From positions 1,426,001-1,490,000 of the forward strand of contig NZ_FCOY01000006.1 in the NCBI RefSeq assembly GCF_900018785.1: DNA of 64,000 bases, read 5' to 3'. Below are positions 44,671 to 53,328 of this stretch, piece after piece. The position numbers and the translations under genes were made by a program. Below the pieces are notes generated by a model. That model was not told the origin of the DNA. It saw nothing but the letters and a program-made list of their open reading frames with translations, and ran no database searches. This stretch comes from Xanthomonas massiliensis (GTDB lineage Bacteria > Pseudomonadota > Gammaproteobacteria > Xanthomonadales > Xanthomonadaceae). How positions within the stretch are numbered: position 1 is the stretch's first letter; the number at the start of each line of letters is the position of its first letter.

Positions 44671-45747
44671 ATGTCTGCGGCCCGTCACGAACCCGACCCC
44701 GAACGCGTCGCCGCGCGCATCCGCGAGCATGCGCATGCGCTCGGGTTCGGTCACGTCGGCATCTCCGGCATCGAGCCGGGCGCGCAGGACCGCGCCGCGC
44801 TGCGCGCCTGGCTGGACGCCGGCATGCATGGCGACATGGCGTGGATGGCGCGCCACGCCGGCCTGCGCGAGCGCCCGGCCGAGCTGGTGCCCGGCACGCT
44901 GCGGGTGGTCTCGGTCGGGCTCGACTACGGCCGCCGCGACGACGCCGAGGCCTGGGCCACGCTGGCCGATGGCGAGCGTGCCTACGTGGCCCGCTACGCG
45001 CTCGGCCGCGACTACCACAAGCTGATGCGCAACCGCCTGCAGACGCTGGCCGAGCGGGTGCAGGCGGAAGTCGGCCCGTTCGGCCACCGCGCCTTCGTCG
45101 ATTCGGCACCGGTGCTCGAGCGTGCGCTGGCGCGCAACGCCGGGCTGGGCTGGATCGGCAAGCACACCTGCCTGATCGACAGGAACGGCGGCTCGTGGTT
45201 CTTCCTCGGCGAGCTCTACGTGGACCTGCCGCTGCCGGTGGACGCGCCGGCCAGCGCCCACTGCGGCACCTGCGCGCGCTGCATCGAGGTGTGCCCGACC
45301 CGCGCCATCGTCGCCCCGCACGTGCTCGACGCGCGCCGCTGCATCGCCTACCTGACCATCGAGCACGCCGGGCCGATCCCGGAGGAACTGCGCGCCCCGA
45401 TCGGCAACCGCATCTTCGGCTGCGACGACTGCCAGCTGGTGTGTCCGTGGAACAAGTTCGCCCGGCGCACCGACGAACCCGGCTTCGTCGCCCGCAACCG
45501 GCTGGACGAGGCGAGCCTGGCCGAGCTGTTCGCCTGGGAGGAAGACGAATTCCTGCGCCGCACCGAGGGCAGCGCGATCCGCCGCAGCGGCCACGAACGC
45601 TGGCTGCGCAACCTCGCCGTGGCGCTGGGCAACGCCCCGTCCACGCCCGAGGTCCTGGCCGCGCTCGCCGCGCGCCGCGAGCATCCCTCGGCGCTGGTGC
45701 GCGAGCACGTGCAGTGGGCACTGGCCCGGCATGCGCAGCGCGCCTAG
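44671..45747 (+). CDS. queG: Epoxyqueuosine reductase
   Basis: 358 residues. Cobalamin- and iron-sulphur-dependent enzyme converting epoxyqueuosine to queuosine in tRNA. Two [4Fe-4S] sites are visible in CGTCARCIEVCPTRAI and FGCDDCQLVCPWNKF, with AFVDSAPVLERALARNAGLGWIGKH before them. The C-terminal HEAT-like helices end [30 protein letters not shown], the usual end of the protein. The segment coding for these last 37 residues is repeated twice more, in decayed form, directly downstream. No Shine-Dalgarno; TATACT lies seven bases upstream, suggesting a leaderless message. Confidence 0.95.
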   Translation: MSAARHEPDPERVAARIREHAHALGFGHVGISGIEPGAQDRAALRAWLDAGMHGDMAWMARHAGLRERPAELVPGTLRVVSVGLDYGRRDDAEAWATLADGERAYVARYALGRDYHKLMRNRLQTLAERVQAEVGPFGHRAFVDSAPVLERALARNAGLGWIGKHTCLIDRNGGSWFFLGELYVDLPLPVDAPASAHCGTCARCIEVCPTRAIVAPHVLDARRCIAYLTIEHAGPIPEELRAPIGNRIFGCDDCQLVCPWNKFARRTDEPGFVARNRLDEASLAELFAWEEDEFLRRTEGSAIRRSGHERWLRNLAVALGNAPSTPEVLAALAARREHPSALVREHVQWALARHAQRA

Positions 45748-46063
45748 GCACCGGCCGTGCCCCCCGGGGAGCGCGGCCCATCCACGCCCGTGGTGCTGGC
45801 CGCGCGCGGTGCGTGCCGCGAGCGTCCCTCTGGCACGGGTGCGCGAATACATGCAGTGGGCACTGGCCCGGCATGCGCAGCGTGCCCAGTCACCGACCGC
45901 GCGCACGCCGGGGAGCGTGTCCCATCCACGCCCGTGGTGCTGGCTGCGCTCGCGGCGCGCCGTGAGCATCCCTCGGCGCGGGTGCGCGAGCACGCGCGGT
46001 GGACGCTGCCCCAGCATGCGCAGCGCGCCCAGGTACCGGCCGCGCGCCACCAGGGCGCGTGGG
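45637..46063 (+). repeat. Three tandem copies of the queG 3' end
   Basis: A unit of 141-144 bp occurs three times: about 45637-45777 (the true 3' end of queG), 45778-45920 and 45921-46063. Each begins CCRTCCACGCCCG and contains CATGCGCAGCG near its end. Copies 1 and 3 are in the same reading frame (offset 285 bp) and copy 3 still encodes [20 protein letters not shown]; copy 2 carries compensating small indels that shift its frame. The queG stop is TAG where copies 2 and 3 have CAG. The copies fill the gap between queG and xseA. Confidence 0.85.
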
Positions 46064-46085
46064 ACGCGGCCGGCCGCGGATGCGG

Positions 46086-46091
46086 GATAAT
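46086..46091 (+). promoter_or_regulatory. Candidate -10 of xseA
   Basis: GATAAT six bases before the xseA ATG. Transcription would begin at or next to the start codon. No -35 is evident. The element sits just past the third copy of the queG-derived repeat. Confidence 0.4.
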
Positions 46092-46097
46092 CCGGAC

Positions 46098-47453
46098 ATG
46101 GATTCCCGCGACGACCGCATCTTCACCCCGAGCCAGCTCAACACCCTGGCCCGCGACCTGCTCGAGGGCGCCTTCCCGCTGGTCTGGGTGGAAGGCGAAC
46201 TGGGCAACGTCACCCGCCCCGCCTCGGGCCACCTGTACTTCACCCTGAAGGATGCGCGCGCCCAGGTGCGCTGCGCGCTGTTCCGGCCCAAGAGCCAATG
46301 GCTGAAGTTCGTCCCGCGCGAGGGCCTGCGCGTGCTCGCGCGCGGCCGGCTCACCCTGTACGAGGCGCGCGGCGACTACCAGATGGTGCTCGACCATCTG
46401 GAGGAAGCCGGCGAAGGCGCGCTGCGCCGCGCCTTCGAGGAGCTGCGCCAGCGCCTGGCCGCCGAGGGCCTGTTCGATGCGGCGCGCAAGCGTCCCCTGC
46501 CGGCGCTGGTGCGGCGCCTGGCGGTGATCACCTCGCCCACCGGCGCGGCGATACGCGACGTGCTCAGCGTGCTCGGGCGGCGCTTCCCGCTGGTGGACGT
46601 GGAGATCCTGCCGAGCTTGGTGCAGGGCGAGGCGGCCGCCGCGCAGATCCTCGCGCGGCTGCGCGCCGCCCTCGCCAGCGGCCGCTACGACGTGGTCCTG
46701 CTGGCCCGCGGCGGCGGTTCGCTGGAGGACCTGTGGGCGTTCAACGACGAGGCGCTGGCGCGGGCGATCGCCGCCGCGCCGGTGCCGGTGGTCTCCGCGA
46801 TCGGCCACGAGACCGACTTCACCCTGGCCGACTTCGCCGCCGACCTGCGCGCGCCCACGCCTTCGGCCGCGGCCGAGCTGCTGGTGCCGGACCGGCGCGA
46901 CCTCGGCGCGCGCCTGCGCCACCTGCACCACCGCCTGCAGCAACGCCAGGTCCAGGCGCTGGCCCAGGCCATGCAACGCACTGACCGCGCCTGGCTGCGC
47001 CTGGGCGCGCGCAGCCCTGCCGCGCGCCTGCAGCTGCTGGAGCGGCGTCAGCGCGAGGCGATGCGCCACCTGCAGGCGCAATGGGACCGCCACCTGGCCC
47101 TGCAGCGGCAACGCCTGGCCCAGGCGGCCGCCGCGCTGCGCCTGCGGGCGCCCTCGCGGCGGCTGGAACTGCTGCACCAGCGCCTGGCCGCGCTCGGCCC
47201 GCGTATCGACATCGCCCGCCGGCTGCAGCGCGACGCGCTGCGCCTGAAGGCGCTGGCCCGTTCGCTGGAGGCGGTGAGCCCGCTGGCCACGGTCGCGCGC
47301 GGCTACGCCATCCTGCAGGATGCCGGCAGCGGCGCCCTGGTGCGTTCGGTGCAGCAGGCGCACGCGGGCCAGGTGCTGGAGGCGCGCCTGGCCGACGGCC
47401 GCCTGCAGGTGCGGGTGGAGGACATCCGGCCCGGTCCGCTGCCGCGCCCCTGA
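46098..47453 (+). CDS. xseA: Exodeoxyribonuclease VII large subunit
   Basis: 451 residues. N-terminal OB-fold (about 7-100, [26 protein letters not shown]), catalytic core with [31 protein letters not shown] and [28 protein letters not shown], then a long coiled coil (about 270-400). It cuts single-stranded DNA together with XseB. The ATG before [14 protein letters not shown] was chosen; an upstream in-frame extension would be read from the queG repeat DNA and is unlikely. No Shine-Dalgarno; a GATAAT box lies six bases upstream. Confidence 0.95.
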   Translation: MDSRDDRIFTPSQLNTLARDLLEGAFPLVWVEGELGNVTRPASGHLYFTLKDARAQVRCALFRPKSQWLKFVPREGLRVLARGRLTLYEARGDYQMVLDHLEEAGEGALRRAFEELRQRLAAEGLFDAARKRPLPALVRRLAVITSPTGAAIRDVLSVLGRRFPLVDVEILPSLVQGEAAAAQILARLRAALASGRYDVVLLARGGGSLEDLWAFNDEALARAIAAAPVPVVSAIGHETDFTLADFAADLRAPTPSAAAELLVPDRRDLGARLRHLHHRLQQRQVQALAQAMQRTDRAWLRLGARSPAARLQLLERRQREAMRHLQAQWDRHLALQRQRLAQAAAALRLRAPSRRLELLHQRLAALGPRIDIARRLQRDALRLKALARSLEAVSPLATVARGYAILQDAGSGALVRSVQQAHAGQVLEARLADGRLQVRVEDIRPGPLPRP

Positions 47454-47472
47454 GCTTCCCGCCGGCGGCGGC

Positions 47473-48747
47473 TCAGGCGTGCGCCGCCGCGGCCGGCCAG
47501 GCCTTGAGGATGCGCGCCGCCATCGCTTCCGGATCGTGGTCGAAGTGATGGCCACCGGGCGTGGCCTGCACGTCCACGCCGCGGCCGCGCAGCGTCGGGC
47601 ACAGGGTGTCGCGCTCCTGCGTGCCGTACACGCACAGCAGCCGTTGCGGCGGCAGCGCGGCCAGCTGCGGCGCGATCGGCAGCCCGCCGCCGCTCAGGCC
47701 GAGCCAGCCGCCCATGCGGATGCGGAAATCGGCCTCGTGGGCCAAGCCGAGCAGTGCCACCTCGTCCACCGCGGCGCGCTGCTCGGGCGACAGCCGCGGG
47801 TACACGAACGGCAGCACGTCCGCGCCGAACGAGTACCCCACCAGCGCCACCCGCGATGCGTGCCAGCGCAGGCGGTATTCGGCGATCACCCGGCCCAGGT
47901 CGGCGGCGGTGCGCGCGGGGTCCTTGCCGGACCAGAAATAACGCAGGCTGTTCAGGCCCACCACCGCCACGCCCTGCCGCTGCAGGGCCTGGGCGATGCC
48001 CTGGTCCAGTTCGCGCCAGCCGCCGTCGCCGGAGAGCAGCACCGCCATGCGCCCGTCGCCATGGCCCGACGCCGGCAGTTCCACCAGCGGCAGCCCGGCA
48101 AAGCCGGACGCCACCGAAGCCGGAATCGCCGCGCGTACCGCCGCGGCCCAGCCGGCAGTATCGTCACCGTCCGCGACCTGGCGCACCGGCACGGCTTGGC
48201 CGCCGGCCACGCCCGACGCCGCCACGCCCGAGGCCGGACAGGGGAGCGGCGCCGCCTGCGTGCCCGGACCGGCCAGCACTGCGGCCGCCACCTGGTCGGG
48301 GGCGCTGGCCGCGGCGACCTGCCGCGCCAGGGCAGACAGCGGCCCGCGCGCGACCAGCACCGGCGCGCTGAAATCGCCGGCCCCGGCCTGCCGCGCCAAC
48401 CGCCGTCCCAGGTGCTGGGCATCCTCGCCCAGGCGCGGGCAGGCCCGCGCGCCCATCGCCCGCAGGGCGCGCAGGTAGCGGTCGCCGTCCACCAGCGCCA
48501 CCAGCATGCCCTGGCGCGCCAGCTGCGCGGCCAGCCGGTGCTCGGGGGCGGAATCGCCGTCCTCGGCGGCAAGCACGATGGCCGTGCCGCGCACCGGACC
48601 GATGGGCCATTCGGTCTGCACCCGGCCGTAGGCGCCGCCCAGGCGGTGCTCGTGGTGCACGCTCGCGGCATAGCCGCTGACCAGCAGTGCGGGCAACGTG
48701 GCCAGGGCGAAGGCCAGGCCCCGGAGTCGATTCGTGGTGCGATGCAT
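47473..48747 (-). CDS. AcvB/VirJ-family hydrolase, two-domain (AcvB-like)
   Basis: 424 residues with a signal peptide (about 1-27). The first half (about 30-215) is an Ala-rich domain seen only in AcvB-type proteins; the second (about 216-424) is the VirJ domain with LLSGDGGWRELDQG, the nucleophile elbow in ALVGYSFGADVLPF and the histidine in TPGGHHFDHD. Agrobacterium AcvB is periplasmic and has been reported to hydrolyse lysyl-phosphatidylglycerol. No mprF/lpiA gene is near here. It is followed upstream by a one-domain relative. Confidence 0.82.
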   Translation of the reverse strand: MHRTTNRLRGLAFALATLPALLVSGYAASVHHEHRLGGAYGRVQTEWPIGPVRGTAIVLAAEDGDSAPEHRLAAQLARQGMLVALVDGDRYLRALRAMGARACPRLGEDAQHLGRRLARQAGAGDFSAPVLVARGPLSALARQVAAASAPDQVAAAVLAGPGTQAAPLPCPASGVAASGVAGGQAVPVRQVADGDDTAGWAAAVRAAIPASVASGFAGLPLVELPASGHGDGRMAVLLSGDGGWRELDQGIAQALQRQGVAVVGLNSLRYFWSGKDPARTAADLGRVIAEYRLRWHASRVALVGYSFGADVLPFVYPRLSPEQRAAVDEVALLGLAHEADFRIRMGGWLGLSGGGLPIAPQLAALPPQRLLCVYGTQERDTLCPTLRGRGVDVQATPGGHHFDHDPEAMAARILKAWPAAAAHA

Positions 48748-48833
48748 GGCGCGCGGCCCGGCGGGAAAGCGCGCATTGAACGCGTCCGCCGGCAACGGCG
48801 CCAGCACCCCGGCAGGGGCCGTCGCGCGGCGGT

Positions 48834-49550
48834 TCAGCCAGTCGCCGGCAGCGGCGGCGTGCGGCGCCAGCCCTGCACGACGATCCGCGCCAGGCCGGCG
48901 GCGTCGCCCTGGAAATGATGGCCGCCGGGTGCCGACGCCACCGCCACGCCCAGCGCGGCCAGGCGCGGGCACAGGCTGTCGCGTTCCTCGCGGCCGTGGA
49001 TGCACTGCACGCGTGCGGCCGGCATGCGCGCGACCTGCGGCAGCACCGCCACCGGCCGGCGGGGTCCCCAGCCGAGCCAGCCCCCGGCCCTGGCCTTGAA
49101 ATCGGCCTGCGGCGCCAGGCCGAGCAGTGCCACGAAGCGCACCCGGGCCCGCGTCCCGGCTGGCAGCGCGTTGTACAGGAACGGCAGCACGTCCGCCCCG
49201 AACGAATAGCCGACCAGCGCCACCTCGCGCACGTGCCAGCGCCGGGTGTAGTCCTCGATCACGCGGGCCAGGTCGGCGCCGGCCTGTTGCGGGGTCCGAC
49301 GCTGCCAGAAATAGCCCAGGCTGTTCCAGCCCACCACCGCCACGCCCTGGCGGTTGAGTTCGGCGTCGATGCCGCGTACCAGGGCACGCCAGCCGCCGTC
49401 GCCGGACAGCAGGATCACCAGCCGGTCGCTGCCGGGCACCGGGCTCTCGTGCAGCGGCAGCGGCGCGGGCACCGGCGGCCGCGCCCGCGCCTGGCCGGTG
49501 CAGGCGAGCGCGAGCGCGGCCCAGGCCAGCAGGGCGGCCACGCGGCTCAC
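48834..49550 (-). CDS. VirJ-family alpha/beta hydrolase, single domain
   Basis: 238 residues. Signal peptide (about 1-23) then one VirJ domain: LVILLSGDGGWRALVRG, nucleophile in VALVGYSFGADVLPFLY, and SAPGGHHFQGD near the end. It closely resembles the second half of its downstream neighbour, so the pair arose by duplication or domain loss. Start codon GTG: GTGA overlaps the cutC stop, and the signal peptide begins there. Agrobacterium likewise has a long AcvB and a short VirJ. Confidence 0.8.
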   Translation of the reverse strand: MSRVAALLAWAALALACTGQARARPPVPAPLPLHESPVPGSDRLVILLSGDGGWRALVRGIDAELNRQGVAVVGWNSLGYFWQRRTPQQAGADLARVIEDYTRRWHVREVALVGYSFGADVLPFLYNALPAGTRARVRFVALLGLAPQADFKARAGGWLGWGPRRPVAVLPQVARMPAARVQCIHGREERDSLCPRLAALGVAVASAPGGHHFQGDAAGLARIVVQGWRRTPPLPATG

Positions 49551-50290
49551 GCCCGGTCCCCGGCCAGCGCGGCGACCAGCGCGCGCACCTCGTCCTCGTC
49601 GGTCTCGTACCAGTCCGGCGCCAGGCCGGCCAGGGTGGGATTGAGATGGTGCATGGCCGAACTGCGCGCGCGCTTGCACGAGGCATGCAGCTGCGCCGCC
49701 CCCGTGGCTGCGGCCAACGCCACGGCGTTGACCGCGGTGATGCCGGCCCCGGGCATCACCGCGATGCGCTCGCCGGCCTGCGCCACCAGCCCGGCCAGCA
49801 CGTCGCGCCCGGCCCAGGCGTCGGCATGGCCGCCGGAGGTCAGCACGCGCACGCAGCGCAGGGCGATCACCTCCTCCAGCGCCTGCGCCAGGTCGGCGGT
49901 CGCGTCGAAGGCGCGGTGGAAGGCCACGCCCAGGCGGCCGGCCGCGCTGACCAGTGCATGGCACAGGCGCGCGTCGATGCTGCCGTCGGCCTGCAGCGCG
50001 CCGATCACCACGCCGTCGCAGCCCAGCTGAACGCAGGTCTCGATATCGCGCAGCATGATCTCGGTCTCGGCGTCCGAATACAGGAAATCGCCTGCACGCG
50101 GCCGGATCAGCACGTACAGCGGGATCTTCAGCCGGTCGCGCGTCAGCGCCAGGGTGCCGTAGGAGGGCGTGGTGCCGCCCTCGCCGAGGTTGTCGCACAG
50201 CTCCACCCGGTCGGCGCCGCCGGCCTGCGCCGCCAGCGCCGAGGCCAGGGAACCGGCGGCCACCTCCAGCAGCGTGCGCGCGGCGCTCAT
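49547..50290 (-). CDS. cutC: CutC family protein
   Basis: 247 residues, a TIM barrel. Starts LLEVAAGSLASALAAQAGGADRVELCDNLGEGGTTPS, and contains VLIRPRAGDFLYSDAE, FHRAFDATAD, VLTSGGHADAWAG and MPGAGIT, all family-defining. Once called a copper-homeostasis protein; that role is not firmly supported, and in many bacteria cutC sits with glycan-degradation genes, as here beside a glycosylasparaginase. Overlaps its neighbours by four bases at both ends. Confidence 0.9.
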   Translation of the reverse strand: MSAARTLLEVAAGSLASALAAQAGGADRVELCDNLGEGGTTPSYGTLALTRDRLKIPLYVLIRPRAGDFLYSDAETEIMLRDIETCVQLGCDGVVIGALQADGSIDARLCHALVSAAGRLGVAFHRAFDATADLAQALEEVIALRCVRVLTSGGHADAWAGRDVLAGLVAQAGERIAVMPGAGITAVNAVALAAATGAAQLHASCKRARSSAMHHLNPTLAGLAPDWYETDEDEVRALVAALAGDRA

Positions 50291-51291
50291 GTCTGCGTGG
50301 TCGCGTAGACCGAGGGCGAATCCAGCAGCGCGTCGCGGCGCTGCGCATCGCACACCGCGTAGACGAAGCCGCGGTGCAGCGCGAAGGCGCCGACCTCGCC
50401 GTGCCGATTCATCGCCAGGAAGCAGACCTGCAGCGTCTTGCTGGCGTCCGGGCGCTTGTGCACCACCCGCGCGATCGCCTCGCGGCAGGCGTCGGTCGGG
50501 CTGCGCCCCTGGCGCATCAGTTCCACCACCAGGAAGCTGGCGGCGTTGCGGATCATCTCCTCGCCCACGCCCGAGGCGGTGGCCGCGCCGACCTCGTTGT
50601 CTACGTACAGGCCGGCGCCGACGATCGGGCTGTCGCCGACGCGGCCGTGCAGTTTCCAGGCCATGCCGCTGGTGGTGCAGGCGCCGGCCAGGCGGCCCTG
50701 CGCGTCGATGGCGATCATGCCCAGGGTGTCGTGGTTCTCGGCGTTGCCGGGCAGTTGCCGGCGCTCGGCGTTGATCTGCGGGGCGTAGTGCGCGGTCTGC
50801 TTCCACTTCTCCCACGCCGCCTTCGCTTCCGGCGTGAGCAGCGGCCGGCGCGCGAACCCCTGCTGCACGGCGAATTCCTGCGCACCCATCCCGACCAGCA
50901 GCACGTGCGGGCTCTTCTCCATCACCGCGCGCGCCACCGAGACCGGGTGCTCGATGTCCTCGATGGCGGCGACCGCGCCGCAACGGCCGTCGCCGTCCAT
51001 GATGCTGGCGTCCAGGGTCAGCACGCCGTCGCGGTCGGGGTAGCCGCAGTGGCCGACGGTGCTGTTGCACAGGTCGGCCTCGGCCCAGCGCGCGCCGGCC
51101 TCGACCGCGTCCAGCGCGCTGCCGCCGGCGCCGAGCACCTGCCAGGCGGCCTGGTTGGCGCCCACGCCGAAATCCCAGGTGGAGGCCACGCGCGCGCCTC
51201 CCGGCAGGGGGCGCACGTCGGCCATCGCCGGCAGCGCGGCCGCACCGGCGGCGAGCAGGGAGGATTGCAGGAAGCGGCGACGCGAGGTCAT
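50287..51291 (-). CDS. N(4)-(beta-N-acetylglucosaminyl)-L-asparaginase, Tat-exported
   Basis: 334 residues. Twin-arginine signal MTSRRRFLQSSLLAAGAAAL. An Ntn-hydrolase: the precursor is expected to self-cleave at Asp-Thr in AENHDTLGMIAID, the threonine becoming the nucleophile; GRVGDSPIVGAGLYVDNEVGAATASGVGEE is the substrate-binding stretch. It cuts the GlcNAc-Asn bond left after N-glycan breakdown. The Tat signal means it folds in the cytoplasm and works in the periplasm. Overlaps cutC and glk by four bases each. Confidence 0.93.
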   Translation of the reverse strand: MTSRRRFLQSSLLAAGAAALPAMADVRPLPGGARVASTWDFGVGANQAAWQVLGAGGSALDAVEAGARWAEADLCNSTVGHCGYPDRDGVLTLDASIMDGDGRCGAVAAIEDIEHPVSVARAVMEKSPHVLLVGMGAQEFAVQQGFARRPLLTPEAKAAWEKWKQTAHYAPQINAERRQLPGNAENHDTLGMIAIDAQGRLAGACTTSGMAWKLHGRVGDSPIVGAGLYVDNEVGAATASGVGEEMIRNAASFLVVELMRQGRSPTDACREAIARVVHKRPDASKTLQVCFLAMNRHGEVGAFALHRGFVYAVCDAQRRDALLDSPSVYATTQT

Positions 51292-52394
51292 GGGCGGTCT
51301 CCTGGGAAAGGGGGCTGCATGGCCGGGCCGGCATCGGCGTGGCCGGGATGGGCGAGATGCCAGGCGGCCGCGCCCAGCACCGCCAGTTCGCCATGCTCGA
51401 TGCGCCACACCGGGACCTGCTCCAGCGTCGGCGCGAGCACGCCCTTGTTGAGGAAGCGGCGGGCGAAGCCGCCCTCGGCCAGCCAGTGGCGCAGGTGGCC
51501 GGACACGCCGCCGGCCAGGTACACCGAGCGGGCCTCGAACGTGACCACCAGGTCGCCGACCGCGCTGCCCAGCCATTCGCAGAAGGCACGCACGGTGCGC
51601 ACGGCCAGCGCGTCGCCGCGGTCGGCGGCGGCGACCACCTCGGCCGGCGTGTGCCAGCACGGCGCCGCGCCCTCGATCTCGCACAGGCAGCCATAGAGGT
51701 TGAGCAGCCCGGTTCCCGACAGCACCCGCTCGTTGCCCACGTGCGGCCAGCGCCGCAGCAGGCGCGCGAGCACCTCCAGCTCCAGGGCGTTGCCGGCGGC
51801 GAGCGCGGCGTGGCCGACCTCGGTACCGAGCACCGGCCGTTCGCCATCGGCGAAGCGCAGTGCCGCCCCCAGGCCGGTGCCCGGCCCCAGCACCAGCGCC
51901 GGCCAGCGGAAGCGGTGCGTCCCCTGCCCGACCAGCGGCTGCAGCGCGGCCGGGTCGGCCAGCGGGATGCCGTAGGCCAGGGCGGCGAAATCGTTGAGCA
52001 GCTCCAGCGAGGCCAGTCCCGCCTCGGCGCGGGTGCGCGCGCGCGACACCGGCCACGGCAGGTTGGCGTTGAGCCAGGCATCGCCATCGGCGACGCCGGC
52101 GATGGCGACCACCGCCGGCAGCGGGCCGCCGGCCACGCCGGCATGGGCCAGGCCGGCCACGTAATCGGCCAGGATCGCCCCCAGCCCGGCGTGCTCGGCA
52201 CAGGCGTAGCGCTGCACCCGCTGCAGGCGCAGCACGCCGTCGGCATCGCGCGTGGCCCAGGCCAGGCGCGCGTGGGTGCCGCCGACATCGGCGGCCAGCA
52301 CGCCCTGGCCGGCGGCCGCCGCCACGGGCACGGCGGGCGGCATCTCCGGCGCGAGCGCAGGCTCGGTGCGTCCGGTGGCGATCGATTCGCTCAT
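51288..52394 (-). CDS. glk: Glucokinase (ROK-independent, Glk type)
   Basis: 368 residues, somewhat longer than E. coli Glk (321) because of a 30-residue Ala/Pro N-terminus. Sugar-kinase motifs: LAADVGGTHARLAW (phosphate 1), ELLNDFAALAYGIP, LGPGTGLGAAL and AVYLAGGVSGHLR-like SVYLAGGVSG. Phosphorylates glucose, perhaps also other hexoses such as GlcNAc. Its overlap with the glycosylasparaginase gene suggests the sugar released in that reaction is the one handled, but this is inference. Confidence 0.88.
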   Translation of the reverse strand: MSESIATGRTEPALAPEMPPAVPVAAAAGQGVLAADVGGTHARLAWATRDADGVLRLQRVQRYACAEHAGLGAILADYVAGLAHAGVAGGPLPAVVAIAGVADGDAWLNANLPWPVSRARTRAEAGLASLELLNDFAALAYGIPLADPAALQPLVGQGTHRFRWPALVLGPGTGLGAALRFADGERPVLGTEVGHAALAAGNALELEVLARLLRRWPHVGNERVLSGTGLLNLYGCLCEIEGAAPCWHTPAEVVAAADRGDALAVRTVRAFCEWLGSAVGDLVVTFEARSVYLAGGVSGHLRHWLAEGGFARRFLNKGVLAPTLEQVPVWRIEHGELAVLGAAAWHLAHPGHADAGPAMQPPFPGDRP

Positions 52395-53260
52395 TGCGCC
52401 GCCTGCCCGCAGAAGCGCTGGCGGTATTCCAGCGCCTTGGGCATCAGCGCCTGCAGGTTCTGGATGCGGCGGCCCGGATCGGGGTGGGTGGAGGTGAATT
52501 CCGGCGCGCGCTGGCCGCCGTTCTGCTCCATGCGCTGCCACAGCGGGATCGCCTGGCGCGGATCGAAGCAGGCCGCCGCCGCCAGCAGCAGGCCGACCTC
52601 GTCGGCCTGGGTCTCGTGCTCGCGCGCGTACGGCAACAGGTAGCCGTAGCCCATCGCCGACATCGCCATCTGCTGTTGCTGCGGATCCATGCCGCCGAGC
52701 GCGGTGGCGGTCTGGCCGATCTGCACCAGCTTCTGCTGGGCCATGCGCTGGGCGCCGTGGCGCAGCAGCGCGTGGGCGATCTCGTGGCCCATCACCACCG
52801 CCATCGCGTCCTCGTTCTGCGCCACCGGGAACAGCCCGGTGTACACCGCCATCTTGCCGCCGGGCAGGCAGAAGGCATTGGCCTGGTCGGACTGCAGCAC
52901 GTTGACGTCCCACTGGAAGCCGCTGGCGAAGTGCTGCGGCGTGGCGCCATGCTCGGCGGCCAGCGTGTCCTCCACGTCGCCGACGCGGGCGATCAGGCGC
53001 TTGGCGATCGCGCGCACCTCCTGGGTCTGCGGCGAATCGGCCGGCAGCGCCGGTTCCTGCGAGAGGATCTGCTGGTAGGCCTGCAGGCCCAGCGCCTGCT
53101 CCTGGCCGGCGTCGAGGCGGTGGTCGATCAGCACCTTCTGCCCGGTGTACGGATCCTCGGTGCGGTTGCTGAACCAGTAGTAGGCGGCGTAGGCGGCGAA
53201 CGCCAGCAGTACCACCCAGCGGATGCCGCCGGTGCGGCGCACCCGGCTCTGATCGTTCAT
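52391..53260 (-). CDS. M48 family metalloprotease
   Basis: 289 residues. One N-terminal membrane anchor (about 14-31), then an M48C-type domain with the zinc motif VMGHEIAHALLRHGAQRM near residue 150 and the third ligand in REHETQADEVG. THPDPGRRIQNLQAL is the usual C-terminal block. Resembles LoiP/YggG and BepA-type periplasmic proteases acting on envelope proteins. First gene of a chain of overlapping genes (M48-glk-asparaginase-cutC-virJ). GAGGA about nine bases upstream supports the start. Confidence 0.9.
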   Translation of the reverse strand: MNDQSRVRRTGGIRWVVLLAFAAYAAYYWFSNRTEDPYTGQKVLIDHRLDAGQEQALGLQAYQQILSQEPALPADSPQTQEVRAIAKRLIARVGDVEDTLAAEHGATPQHFASGFQWDVNVLQSDQANAFCLPGGKMAVYTGLFPVAQNEDAMAVVMGHEIAHALLRHGAQRMAQQKLVQIGQTATALGGMDPQQQQMAMSAMGYGYLLPYAREHETQADEVGLLLAAAACFDPRQAIPLWQRMEQNGGQRAPEFTSTHPDPGRRIQNLQALMPKALEYRQRFCGQAAQ

Positions 53261-53328
53261 CGGGCAATGTCCTCGGTCCCGCGTTCCGGCGCGGGCGGAG
53301 CGCCAGTTTGCCGGCTCGGCGGCGCGCG

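Noticed and set aside
45757-46248. A possible separate gene after queG, starting MPPGERG
   Set aside because: It is read from the decayed queG 3'-end copies and runs out of frame into xseA; no start signal.
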